Of a stretch of DNA of 64,000 nucleotides, positions 44,128 through 51,778 are shown one piece after another (within the stretch, counting starts at the first letter, position 1; each line of letters opens with the position of its first letter). Both the position numbers and the translations under genes were made by a program. The DNA is from JAEMQF01 sp963775015 (GTDB lineage Bacteria > Pseudomonadota > Gammaproteobacteria > Burkholderiales > Burkholderiaceae_C): the NCBI GenBank assembly GCA_963775015.1, contig CAVZHI010000015.1:496001-560000 (forward strand). Direction: 5' to 3'. The notes beneath the pieces were generated by a model, which worked only from the letters and a program-made list of their open reading frames with translations, had not been told where the DNA came from and did no database searches.

Positions 44128-46248
44128 ATGAGCGACTCCACACAAGTCTCCCGCCGCGATTTCCTCGGCTCCAGCGCAGCTGCGGGTGGCGCGCTGATGA
44201 TCGGCTTCACCCTGCCGGGCGGTTTTGCCCAGGCAGCGACCACTCAGACGATGATGCCCAATTCCTGGGTCATGATCGGCAGCGACAACAGCGTCACCAT
44301 CCTGTGCGCGCGCTCGGAAATGGGCCAGGGCGTGTACACGTCGATGCCGATGCTCATCGCCGAAGAGCTGGGTGTGGACATCGCCAAGATCAAGATCGAG
44401 CTCGCGCCTCCGGCCGAGGTCTACATCAACACCATGCTCGGCGGCCAGCTCACCGGCGGCTCGACGTCGGTGCGCGAGGCTTACGACAAGCTGCGCATTG
44501 CCGGCGCGCAAACGCGAACCGTGCTGGTCGAAGCCGCGGCGCAGAAGTGGGGCGTTCCGGCCAGCGCCTGCCGCGCGGAGAACGCGATGGTTCTAGGCCC
44601 AGGCGGAAAGAAAGCGACCTACGGAGAACTCGTCGGCGCAGCGTCCAAGCTGACCCCGCCCAAGGCGCCGGCGCTGAAAGCGGCGAAAGACTTCCGCTAC
44701 ATCGGCAAGGAGTTGAAGCGCTTCGACACCCCGATGAAGGTGAACGGCACCGCCGAGTTCGGCATCGACGTCAAGTTGCCCGGCATGGGGATCGCCGTGC
44801 TCGCCCAGTGCCCGGCGCTCGGCGGCAAGTTGGAGAGTTTCGACGCGTCCAAGGCGATGGGAATGCCCGGCGTGAAGAAAGTCGTTCAGGTCACCGACGG
44901 CGTTGCCGTCGTCGCCGACACCTACTGGCACGCGCGCAAGGCGCTCTCGGCGGTGAGCATCAAGTGGGACGAGAGCGCGGTGCGCAATCTGAGCAGCGCC
45001 GGAATTGCCGCCGAATTGCGCGCGGCGGCGGCCAAGCCCGGAGCAACGTTCAAGACCGTCGGTGACGCCGACGCAGCGATGGCCGGCGCGGCGAAGAAGC
45101 TCGAAGCCGAGTACGAACTGCCGTTCACGGCGCATGTGACGATGGAGCCGATGAACTTCACCGCCGACGTGCGCGCGAATTCATGCCTGCTCGTCGGGCC
45201 GACGCAATTCCAGCAGATGGCGCAAGGTGTGGCCGCAGGCATGCTGAACATGAAGCCCGAACAGGTGACGGTGCGAACCACCTTCCTTGGCGGTGGCTTC
45301 GGGCGTCGCATCGACGTCGACTTCATCACCCAGGCGATCGAAATCAGCAAGGCGGCCGGCATGCCGGTGAAATTGGTCTGGTCGCGCGAAGACGACATGA
45401 CGCACGACTTCTATCGCCCGGCGAGCGTGCACAAGATGTCGGCCGGCCTTGACGCTTCGGGCAAGCCGGTCGCGTACAAGTTCAGCGTCGCGTCGCCCTC
45501 GGTGACGAAGCGCCTCTTCGGCGCCTTCGTCAAGGACGGCATCGACCCGTTCATGCTCGAGTACGCGCCGCTGCCCTACGACATCCCGAACCAGGGCGGT
45601 CAGACCGTGATTCACGACACCGGCATCCGCGTCGGCTACTGGCGCTCGGTGTCGCACGCGATGAACGCGTTCGCCAACGAGGGCTTCATCGACGAGATGG
45701 CGGCGGCGGCGGGCAAGGACCCGGTGCAGTTCCGCCGCGAGTTGCTCATCAAGGAGCCGCGCTACCTGCGGGCCCTGAACCGCGCGGCGCACGAAGCCGG
45801 CTGGGGCAAGGAGCTGCCGGCCGGGCGCAAGCAGGGCGTGGCGATCATGGAGGGCTACGGCACCTACCTCGCGCTGATCGCCGAAGTCTCGGCGCCGAAC
45901 AAGCAGATCAAGGTGCACAAGCTGACGATCGCCGCCGACGTGGGCAGCATGGTGAACCCCAACATCGTGAAGCAGCAGATCGAGTCGAGCGCGATCTTCG
46001 GCATGTCGTCGGTGCTGTTCGACGAGATCACGATCGTCGGCGGGCGCGTTCAGCAGACCAACTTCAACGACTACCGGGCGACGCGAATGCACGAGTCGCC
46101 GGTGTTCGACGTGCACATCATTGCCGATGGCGAAGCGCCTGGTGGCATCGGCGAGCCGATCACGGCGATGATCGCGCCGGCGGTGGCGAATGCGCTTGCG
46201 TCATTGACGGGTCAACGCCTGCGCAGGTTGCCGCTCAAACTGGCGTAA
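44128..46248 (+). CDS. iorB: Molybdopterin subunit, isoquinoline 1-oxidoreductase beta type
   Basis: Large molybdenum subunit, 706 aa, of the IorB-type aldehyde/aromatic hydroxylases. A twin-arginine signal (QVSRRDFLGSSAAAGGALMIG) predicts export with its cofactor. Family motifs: MGQGVYTSMPMLIAEELG, TGGSTSVREAYDKLR, TTFLGGGFGRRIDVDF, YRPASVHKMSAGLD, GYWRSVSHAMNAFANEGFIDE, and GGIGEPITAMIAPAVANAL with the base Glu. These enzymes hydroxylate N-heterocycles or oxidise aldehydes; the substrate cannot be read from sequence. Forms an operon with iorA. Confidence 0.92.
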   Translation: MSDSTQVSRRDFLGSSAAAGGALMIGFTLPGGFAQAATTQTMMPNSWVMIGSDNSVTILCARSEMGQGVYTSMPMLIAEELGVDIAKIKIELAPPAEVYINTMLGGQLTGGSTSVREAYDKLRIAGAQTRTVLVEAAAQKWGVPASACRAENAMVLGPGGKKATYGELVGAASKLTPPKAPALKAAKDFRYIGKELKRFDTPMKVNGTAEFGIDVKLPGMGIAVLAQCPALGGKLESFDASKAMGMPGVKKVVQVTDGVAVVADTYWHARKALSAVSIKWDESAVRNLSSAGIAAELRAAAAKPGATFKTVGDADAAMAGAAKKLEAEYELPFTAHVTMEPMNFTADVRANSCLLVGPTQFQQMAQGVAAGMLNMKPEQVTVRTTFLGGGFGRRIDVDFITQAIEISKAAGMPVKLVWSREDDMTHDFYRPASVHKMSAGLDASGKPVAYKFSVASPSVTKRLFGAFVKDGIDPFMLEYAPLPYDIPNQGGQTVIHDTGIRVGYWRSVSHAMNAFANEGFIDEMAAAAGKDPVQFRRELLIKEPRYLRALNRAAHEAGWGKELPAGRKQGVAIMEGYGTYLALIAEVSAPNKQIKVHKLTIAADVGSMVNPNIVKQQIESSAIFGMSSVLFDEITIVGGRVQQTNFNDYRATRMHESPVFDVHIIADGEAPGGIGEPITAMIAPAVANALASLTGQRLRRLPLKLA

Positions 46249-46270
46249 TGCTTCGCTCGCGGAAAGTGGG

Positions 46271-46298
46271 AAACCCGCCTCGGCGGGTTTCTTTTTTT
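46271..46298 (+). terminator. Rho-independent terminator after iorAB
   Basis: Perfect stem AAACCCGCC/GGCGGGTTT (46271-46279 with 46282-46290) followed by CTTTTTTT. This is the strongest intrinsic terminator in the window, 22 bases after the iorB stop. Its T-run overlaps the first possible codon of the next gene. Confidence 0.9.
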
Positions 46299-47022
46299 GT
46301 TGTCGAGCCTGCTCGGCGGTGCCGCTGCGGCGCAAGACTACGAGCGCGAAGCACGTTGGGCTGAACAGACCCTCGCCACTTTGCTCGACGGCGATGCGGT
46401 GCAGATCGCGCAGCCGAATGGGCATCGATTCCTCGGCCTGTGGCTGCCGGCGAAACAGCCGCGCGGCTCGCTCATCATCGCCCACGGCCGGGGTTGGGCC
46501 CCCGATCACGACTTGTACGGCGCGCTGCGGATCAAACTTGCCGATGCAGGCTATTCGACGCTCTCGATCCAGATGCCCGTCCTGCCCGGCACGGCGAAGA
46601 TCGGCGATTACATCCCGACCTACGACGACGCAGCCGAACGCATCGGCCTCGCGATGGCGTGGTTGCGCGGGCGCGGCAATACCAAAGTGGCGATCGTCTC
46701 GCACAGCCTGGGCGCGACGATGGCCAACCACTACCTCATCACGCGCAGCGAGACGAAGATCGACGCCTGGGTGTTCATCAGCATCATCAACGGGCTCGAA
46801 GACATGTTCCGGATCAAGATTCCGGTGCTCGACGTCTACGCCGCGAACGATTGGAGCGTGACGATCGTCGGCGCCGACGAGCGACGCAAGCAGTTTCAGC
46901 GCATACCGGGGTCGCAGCAGGTCGTGATCGCCGACGCGCAGCACTTCTTCGAAGGCAAGCAGGACGAGCTGACGCGAATCATCGTCACGTTTCTCGACCG
47001 GGTGCTGCGTCCCGCGCAGTGA
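46297..47022 (+). CDS. Putative secreted alpha/beta hydrolase (DUF3530-like)
   Basis: Alpha/beta-hydrolase-like protein, about 241 aa. Body: RGSLIIAHGRGWAPDHDLYGAL, YIPTYDDAAERI, and VSHSLGATMANHYLI with the GxSxG-like elbow SHSLGA, ending DAQHFFEGKQDEL with the likely His. The annotated start is TTG 46297, giving a truncated signal (MLSSLLGGAAAAQ). One extra T in the T-run would join it to an ATG at 46248 and give a complete signal peptide with RRVSFFLLSSLLGGAAAA. Function unknown; DUF3530 is the closest recognisable pattern. Confidence 0.7.
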   Translation: MLSSLLGGAAAAQDYEREARWAEQTLATLLDGDAVQIAQPNGHRFLGLWLPAKQPRGSLIIAHGRGWAPDHDLYGALRIKLADAGYSTLSIQMPVLPGTAKIGDYIPTYDDAAERIGLAMAWLRGRGNTKVAIVSHSLGATMANHYLITRSETKIDAWVFISIINGLEDMFRIKIPVLDVYAANDWSVTIVGADERRKQFQRIPGSQQVVIADAQHFFEGKQDELTRIIVTFLDRVLRPAQ

Positions 47023-47258
47023 CGCGGCGGGTTCGCCGCCGCCCCCTTCCTTCCGGACCGGCACTCCCGAATTCGGCCGGCCCTCGCGGATCGTCGTCGT
47101 CGCGGTTTCGAGCCACTTGTCGGGGGTGGAGGCAGGGCGTGTCGGTACGAGGCTTGGATGCTGCCAGCTCGGGCACGTCCCCACGCTGCACGCACGATCA
47201 GCTTGCTCCCCACACCGGGACGACAAACCGCTCCCCGCCCATGGCCACACCATTCAGA

Positions 47259-47552
47259 TCAGCGAGCCTCGGTCACAAACTGCCACAGCGCCTGAACGTC
47301 CGCCGGCTTCAGGATCGAGCCCCAGGCCGGCATGGTGCGCAGCCCCTGGTTGACCGATCTTTCGAAACGTTCTCGCTGGTCCGCCGGGAAGCCGCGCAGG
47401 TCGAACGCTGCCCCGCTCGTGACCATGTTCACCCCGTGACAGCGGGCGCAGAAGCTGGTGTACAGCTGGCGCCCCTTGGCGACGAGCTGCTCGTCGGTCG
47501 GCTGCGCGCGCAGCGGCGCATGCAGGGCGGCAGCACACAGCCCGATCCACAT
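47259..47552 (-). CDS. Small c-type cytochrome, partner of the PQQ dehydrogenase
   Basis: Single-haem cytochrome c, 97 aa. Signal MWIGLCAAALHAPLRA, haem motif CARCH (C35, C38, H39), and axial Met in RTMPAWG near the C-terminus. Pattern and place next to a PQQ alcohol dehydrogenase suggest that it is its periplasmic electron acceptor. No clear ribosome-binding site precedes the ATG at 47552. It is separated from the dehydrogenase gene by the 268-bp palindromic element. Confidence 0.82.
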   Translation of the reverse strand: MWIGLCAAALHAPLRAQPTDEQLVAKGRQLYTSFCARCHGVNMVTSGAAFDLRGFPADQRERFERSVNQGLRTMPAWGSILKPADVQALWQFVTEAR

Positions 47553-47584
47553 CAGGCGCCGGCCGTTGTGCGCCGGCGGCCCTG

Positions 47585-47852
47585 GGAGCCTGGGCGGCAG
47601 AAGGCGGGGTCCGCGTTGGGCCTGAAAAGGGGCGCAGGCTAGGCGCAAAGCGCAGCCGTGCCGCGTGGCACGACGAGCATTTGCAACGACGCATGCGCCC
47701 CTTTTCAGGCCCAACCCTTCGGGCCGGGGCGATTTGCCGGGCCATTCGTCGTTGCCGGCTCGTTGTGTGGGCCCGCCACACGCCTCGCCAGCGCCTAGAT
47801 TGGCCCGGCAACTCGCCCCGGCGCGGGCCCCGCCTTCTGCCGCCCAGGCTCC
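47585..47852. repeat. Nested inverted-repeat element (two-armed cruciform)
   Basis: Outer arms 47585-47615 and 47822-47852 are 31-base inverted repeats with 30 matches. Inside, arm 1 is a perfect 21-base inverted repeat (47616-47636 with 47694-47714) with a 57-base loop that holds a further perfect hairpin CGTGCC-GCGT-GGCACG. Arm 2 is a 21-base inverted repeat with 20 matches (47724-47744 with 47801-47821) with a 56-base loop containing GTGTGG-GCCCG-CCACAC. The arms abut almost without spacer. There is no gene of its own. It resembles a mobile non-coding palindrome or MITE-like repeat; no second copy is seen in the window. Confidence 0.85.
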
Positions 47853-47868
47853 TAGCGTCGTCAACCCG

Positions 47869-49560
47869 TCAATCCCTCAGCGCGAACGTCCACAACGACG
47901 AGCCCGGCACGATGTTCGTCAACTCCGGATCGCCGGCCAAGGCTGCATAAACTGTCGCGGATCCGCTCGTGATGGTGACGTACTGCTTGCCCTTGTGTTC
48001 CCAGACGATCGGCAGGCCGGTGATTCCCGAGCCGGTCTGGAACTGCCACAGCTTTTTCCCGGAAGCCGCGTCGAAGGCCATGAATTCGCCGGTTTGTGCT
48101 CCGGTGAAGATCACCCCACCGGCGGTGGAGGCCACGCCCGCCCAGAACGGCGCCTTGCTCGGCACGTCCCAGAGTTTCTTGCCCGCCACCGGGTCCCACG
48201 CCACCAGCGAACCACGATTGCCGTCTTCAGGCGCAGGAAATCCGCCCAGCTCCAGGCCGAGGTACCAAGTCGGCTGCGCCGGGCGTGGCTGCTTGACGTA
48301 CTTGATCTTCATGCCCAGATTGATCGTATTGAAGTATGCGACGCGGCGCACCGGGTCGTAACTCATCGGCATCCAGTTCTTGCCGCCGAACGCGCTCGGC
48401 CAGACATCGATGAAATCGCTCGCCTCTTCGGTCTTGCGCACCGCCGCTGTCATCGGCGTGTCGATCGGGCGGCCGGTGGCCATGTCGATTCCCGACGCCC
48501 AGTTCACCCTTTTCGCGAACTGATTGCCGGAGATCAGCTTGCCGCTGGTGCGGTCGATGACGTAGAAGAAGCCGTTGCGATTCGCCTGAATCAGCACCTT
48601 GGTCGTCTTACCGCCGATCGGCAAGTCCGCCAGCACCAGTTCGTTGGTGCCGTCGTAATCGTACGGATCGCCTGGCGAGAACTGGAAGTGCCAGGCGATT
48701 TCGCCGGTGGCCGGACGCAGCGCGAGCACCGAGCCGATGTAGAGCGAATCGCCGCCGCGCGTGGCCGGGTTCCACGGCCCGCCGTTGCCCGTGCCCCAAT
48801 AGACGAGGCCCAACTCGGGGTCGTAGGTGCCGGTCAACCAGGTCGGCCCGCCGCCGAATTCGTAGGCTCCGGGCGCCCAGGTGTCGCCGCCCTTTTCGCC
48901 GGGCGCGGCGGTCGTCCAGCGGTGCCACTTCTTCTCGCCGGTCTTCAGGTCCCAGCCGTTGAGAAAACCGCGCGTTCCGTATTCGCCGCCGGAAATCCCG
49001 GTGATGAGCACGCCGCCGGCGATCAACGGCGCATGCGTCATGCTGTAGCCCTGCTTGTAGTCGGCCGCCTTTTGCGTCCACAGCGCCTTGCCGTCCTTGA
49101 TGTTGAGCGCGATGACACGCGCATCGATCGTGGTTCGGTACAGCACGCCGTCCAGCACCGCCATGCCTCGGCTCTGGATGCCGCAGCACAGGTAGGCGTT
49201 GATGTCGGGAGGCAACTCGACCGGCACGCGCCACTTCTGCCGTCCGCTCAGCGCATCGACGGCAACCGTTGCGTCGTGCAGCGACACATACATGATGCCG
49301 TCGACCAACAGCGGCTGCGTCGAGGCGTTCGCGGTGTGGTTCAGGCTGAGGTTCCAGACCGGCGCGAGCTTCTTCGCGTTGTCCACAGTGATCTGCTTCA
49401 GCGGCGAGTAGCGCTGCTGCCCCCACCCCATGCCGTAGGTCGTGACGTCGCCAGGGGTCGCGGCGTCGCGGCGCAGGCTCTCGAGCGACTGCGCGTCGAC
49501 GCGCGGCGCGAACATCGCGAGTGCCAGGGCGAGCGCGGCGGCCGTGTTGAAGTGCATCAT
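47869..49560 (-). CDS. PQQ-dependent alcohol dehydrogenase, lanthanide-type signature
   Basis: Periplasmic quinoprotein dehydrogenase, 563 aa, with an eight-bladed propeller. Signal peptide to about residue 24 (VDA/QS). Vicinal disulphide CC at 125-126 and metal-ligand Glu in SGGEYG (about E193). The catalytic Asp is followed two residues on by a second Asp (D301-Y302-D303 in PYDYDGTNE), the mark of lanthanide-dependent enzymes. Start 49560 (MMHFN) has GGAGA at suitable spacing; the METAMM reading is five codons longer. The likely acceptor is the cytochrome c encoded downstream. Alcohol substrate unknown. Confidence 0.9.
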   Translation of the reverse strand: MMHFNTAAALALALAMFAPRVDAQSLESLRRDAATPGDVTTYGMGWGQQRYSPLKQITVDNAKKLAPVWNLSLNHTANASTQPLLVDGIMYVSLHDATVAVDALSGRQKWRVPVELPPDINAYLCCGIQSRGMAVLDGVLYRTTIDARVIALNIKDGKALWTQKAADYKQGYSMTHAPLIAGGVLITGISGGEYGTRGFLNGWDLKTGEKKWHRWTTAAPGEKGGDTWAPGAYEFGGGPTWLTGTYDPELGLVYWGTGNGGPWNPATRGGDSLYIGSVLALRPATGEIAWHFQFSPGDPYDYDGTNELVLADLPIGGKTTKVLIQANRNGFFYVIDRTSGKLISGNQFAKRVNWASGIDMATGRPIDTPMTAAVRKTEEASDFIDVWPSAFGGKNWMPMSYDPVRRVAYFNTINLGMKIKYVKQPRPAQPTWYLGLELGGFPAPEDGNRGSLVAWDPVAGKKLWDVPSKAPFWAGVASTAGGVIFTGAQTGEFMAFDAASGKKLWQFQTGSGITGLPIVWEHKGKQYVTITSGSATVYAALAGDPELTNIVPGSSLWTFALRD

Positions 49561-49623
49561 GGCTGTCTCCATTTTCTCTTGTGGTGGTGGGCATGCCGGG
49601 TCGCATGACCCATGGACCCGAAC

Positions 49624-49647
49624 GTGCGGCAGTCTAGGTTGCCGCAC
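49624..49647. promoter_or_regulatory. Inverted repeat upstream of the PQQ dehydrogenase gene
   Basis: A perfect 8-bp stem GTGCGGCA/TGCCGCAC with an 8-base centre, 64 bases before the dehydrogenase start, in a 274-base region without a gene. It could be an operator or a leader hairpin; nothing decides between these. Confidence 0.4.
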
Positions 49648-49826
49648 CCTTGTGGCGGAATATGGTGGTTTCCCTTGCTTTCTGTGCCGCCCCGCTACAG
49701 TTGCCGCGCATGCACCTCTGGGGGCGCTGCTCGCTGCCACTTTGTCGAAAGCTCGAACTTCGCGCCTTCGGCACTCAGGCCTTGCAGGCCGCGTCCTCGC
49801 TGAGCTCGGACTCTTCGTCAGGCACA

Positions 49827-49845
49827 AACAGTCCTCAGGACTGTT
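49827..49845 (-). terminator. Perfect palindrome over the smpB stop codon
   Basis: AACAGTCC and GGACTGTT flank a 3-base loop that is exactly the smpB TGA stop on the minus strand. TTTGTG follows. Possibly a terminator or mRNA 3'-end stabiliser; the weak T-run makes this uncertain. Confidence 0.45.
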
Positions 49846-50320
49846 CGTGTCCGGACGAAGCCTTCGGTTTTGACGAGACCTTGTGTCTCATCAAGCGACC
49901 CTTCTCGCGGTCCCAGTCGCGCTTCTTCTCCGTATCGCGCTTGTCGTGCTCGGCCTTGCCCTTGGCCAGCGCAATCTCGCATTTGACGCGCCCGCCCTTG
50001 TAGTGCAGGTTCAGCGGCACGAGCGTGAAGCCCTTTTGCTCGACCTTGCCGATCAGGCGCTTGATCTCTTCCTTGTGCATCAGCAACTTCTTCGTCCGGT
50101 CGGCTTCGGGGCGGATGTGCGTTGACGCGCTGCGCAGCGCGTCGATGCGGCAACCGATCAGGTACAGCTCGCCGTCGCGGATCACGACGTAGCCGTCGGT
50201 GAGCTGCACCTGGCCGGCGCGCACGGCCTTGATCTCCCAGCCTTCGAGCACCATGCCGGTTTCATGGCGCTCCTCGATGTGGTAGTCGAAATGGGCGCGG
50301 CGGTTTTCGGCAATGGACAT
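49835..50320 (-). CDS. smpB: SsrA-binding protein SmpB
   Basis: SmpB, 161 aa, partner of tmRNA in ribosome rescue. Begins MSIAENRRAHFDYHIEERHE, then GMVLEGWEIKAVRAGQVQL, LIGCRIDAL, HKEEIKRLIGKVEQKG and the basic tail DKRDTEKKRDWDREKGRLMR. Its ssrA partner is not in this window. It is divergent from ratA across 69 bases, with a possible -10 TAGAAT at about 50373 for ratA. The arrangement smpB-ratA-rnfH is common to many proteobacteria. Confidence 0.96.
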   Translation of the reverse strand: MSIAENRRAHFDYHIEERHETGMVLEGWEIKAVRAGQVQLTDGYVVIRDGELYLIGCRIDALRSASTHIRPEADRTKKLLMHKEEIKRLIGKVEQKGFTLVPLNLHYKGGRVKCEIALAKGKAEHDKRDTEKKRDWDREKGRLMRHKVSSKPKASSGHEQS

Positions 50321-50389
50321 GGGGAGGCGGGGCCCTGAATGCGGCCGCGAGACGGTCACGCGAGGGGCCTCATAGAATTTGCCCATTGT

Positions 50390-50845
50390 ATGAAGCGCGT
50401 TGCCAAGTCCGTGCTGCTGTGGTACTCGCCGCGCGAAATGTATTCGCTCGTGATCGGCGTCGCCGACTACCCGCAATTCCTGCCGTGGTGCGCGCAGGCC
50501 GAAATCGTTCAGCAGCACGACGACGGCGTGACGGCGCGACTGCACCTCTCGTACGCCGGCGTGCGCCATGCGTTCACGACGCGCAACCGCCAGGTGCCCG
50601 AAGCGTCGGTGCACATCGACCTCGTCGACGGACCGTTTGCGTTGCTGCAGGGAAGCTGGGAGTTTGTCGGCCTGCCCTTGCCCGGCGCAGAGGCGTCGCA
50701 GGCGTGCCGGATCGAATTCAAGCTCGACTATGCGTTTTCGAACTCGGCACTCGAAGCTTTGCTGAGCCCGGTGTTCGACCGCATCGCGAACACCCTGGTC
50801 GACTCTTTCGTCAAGCGCGCCGAGCAGGTTTATGGACCGCGTTGA
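50390..50845 (+). CDS. ratA: RatA/Coq10-like START-domain protein
   Basis: SRPBCC/START-domain protein of the RatA-Coq10 family, 151 aa. Begins MKRVAKSVLLWYSPREMYSLV and has ADYPQFLPWCAQAEI, NSALEALLSPVFDRIANTLVDSFVKRAEQVYG. In E. coli RatA was described as a ribosome-association toxin; related eukaryotic proteins bind ubiquinone. Either role is possible here. The 3' end overlaps rnfH by 14 bases. Confidence 0.9.
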   Translation: MKRVAKSVLLWYSPREMYSLVIGVADYPQFLPWCAQAEIVQQHDDGVTARLHLSYAGVRHAFTTRNRQVPEASVHIDLVDGPFALLQGSWEFVGLPLPGAEASQACRIEFKLDYAFSNSALEALLSPVFDRIANTLVDSFVKRAEQVYGPR

Positions 50846-51149
50846 AGGGGAGGCGTTGCTGCGCGTCGAAGTGATCTACAGCCCGCGTGCCGCTGAATTC
50901 GACTCGGTGCAGCTGGGCTTGCCCGCCGGCGCCACCGTGCGCGATGCGCTGCGGGAGAGTGGCCTGCTGGAACGCCACGCGCAGATCGACCTTGCGCGCG
51001 ACAAGGTCGGGGTGTGGGGCAAGTGGCGTGCGCTGGATCACGCCCTGCGCGACCTGGACCGCGTCGAGGTCTACCGGCCGCTCGCGATTGACCCGAAAGA
51101 AGCGCGGCGCAAACGCCAGCGCGACGCTAATTGCAGTCCGAAGCGATGA
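50832..51149 (+). CDS. rnfH: RnfH family Ubl protein (UPF0125)
   Basis: RnfH/PasI family, 105 aa, beta-grasp ubiquitin-like fold. LLRVEVIYSPRAAEFDSVQL, GATVRDALRESGLL, KVGVWGKWRALDHALRDLDRVEVYRPLAIDPKEARRKR. Paired with ratA in a conserved two-gene unit regarded in E. coli as a toxin-antitoxin-like pair (PasTI). Its last 23 bases overlap the convergent DUF4124 gene. Confidence 0.92.
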   Translation: MDRVEGEALLRVEVIYSPRAAEFDSVQLGLPAGATVRDALRESGLLERHAQIDLARDKVGVWGKWRALDHALRDLDRVEVYRPLAIDPKEARRKRQRDANCSPKR

Positions 51150-51627
51150 CTTCGCGCGTGCGCGCTTTTTCTTCGGCACGCGCCTTGTCGTCGAGCACTT
51201 CGCGTTCGCCGCTCGCGTTGGTGCGCACCATGCGCAGGCCTTCTTCGAGCGACTTCATGTGGCCCTTGGCGCGTGAGCAGTTGTCGGCCTTGGCGAGCGC
51301 AACGCGTTCCGCCTGGGCGCGTTCTTCGGCCTTTCCTTTGTCGCTCTTTTCCTGCTCGGCCTTGCGGCGCTTCGCTTCGAGTTCGGGGTCGGCGCCGCGC
51401 ACGCCGGATGCGGCAGGCGCAGCTGATACCGAAGTGCCGGCGACGCCCTGCCGGCCCGCGGTGGAGCGCTGCAGGACATCCTGTGACGGAATCCCAGGTG
51501 GCGGCGGCAGGTCGCTGTACTGAACCACGCCGTTCTTGTCGCGCCATTTCCATTGCGCCGCCGCCGGCATGGTGACGGCTGCGGCGAGAACGAAGAAGGC
51601 CAGGCCGAGGAGTGGGGTTCGCTGCAT
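51127..51627 (-). CDS. DUF4124 domain protein
   Basis: Periplasmic DUF4124 protein, 166 aa. Signal peptide MQRTPLLGLAFFVLAAAVTMPAAAQ, then the short DUF4124 motif WKWRDKNGVVQYSDLPPPPGI, and a long charged region rich in Lys/Glu/Ala (about 90-160), probably a coiled coil, with an isolated Cys near each end. Function unknown. Start at 51627 favours the signal peptide; a reading ten codons longer adds a non-conserved stretch. Convergent with rnfH. Confidence 0.82.
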   Translation of the reverse strand: MQRTPLLGLAFFVLAAAVTMPAAAQWKWRDKNGVVQYSDLPPPPGIPSQDVLQRSTAGRQGVAGTSVSAAPAASGVRGADPELEAKRRKAEQEKSDKGKAEERAQAERVALAKADNCSRAKGHMKSLEEGLRMVRTNASGEREVLDDKARAEEKARTREVIASDCN

Positions 51628-51745
51628 GATGGGCCAGTGCTGGGGAGACCCGGGCAAGTTTAGCGGCGCGGCCGCTGCCCGAGGCGTGACAAGGTGTCAG
51701 CGCAGCGCCGAAGTTGACCCAAAGTGGGCAGAGGAGGGGGCTCCG

Positions 51746-51751
51746 TATAAT
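51746..51751 (+). promoter_or_regulatory. Candidate -10 box of the guaB promoter
   Basis: A perfect TATAAT 28 bases before guaB. The only TTGACC (51714-51719) is 26 bases away, too far for a normal sigma-70 spacer, so the -35 is unclear. The short leader holds AGGAGA at 51765-51770. Confidence 0.5.
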
Positions 51752-51778
51752 TCGCTTTTGCCTCAGGAGACATCTTCC

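Noticed and set aside
46201..47253. Minus-strand 350-aa frame opposite the hydrolase
   Set aside because: Mostly antisense to a recognisable hydrolase; the first 70 codons contain no known motif.
47616..47714. tRNA-like or attC-like fold inside the nested repeat
   Set aside because: No anticodon or T-loop pattern, no RYYYAAC/GTTRRRY ends, and the long perfect arms do not fit an integron cassette site.
51714..51751. TTGACC...TATAAT as a sigma-70 promoter for guaB
   Set aside because: The spacer is 26 bases, far outside 16-18; only the -10 is kept as a candidate.
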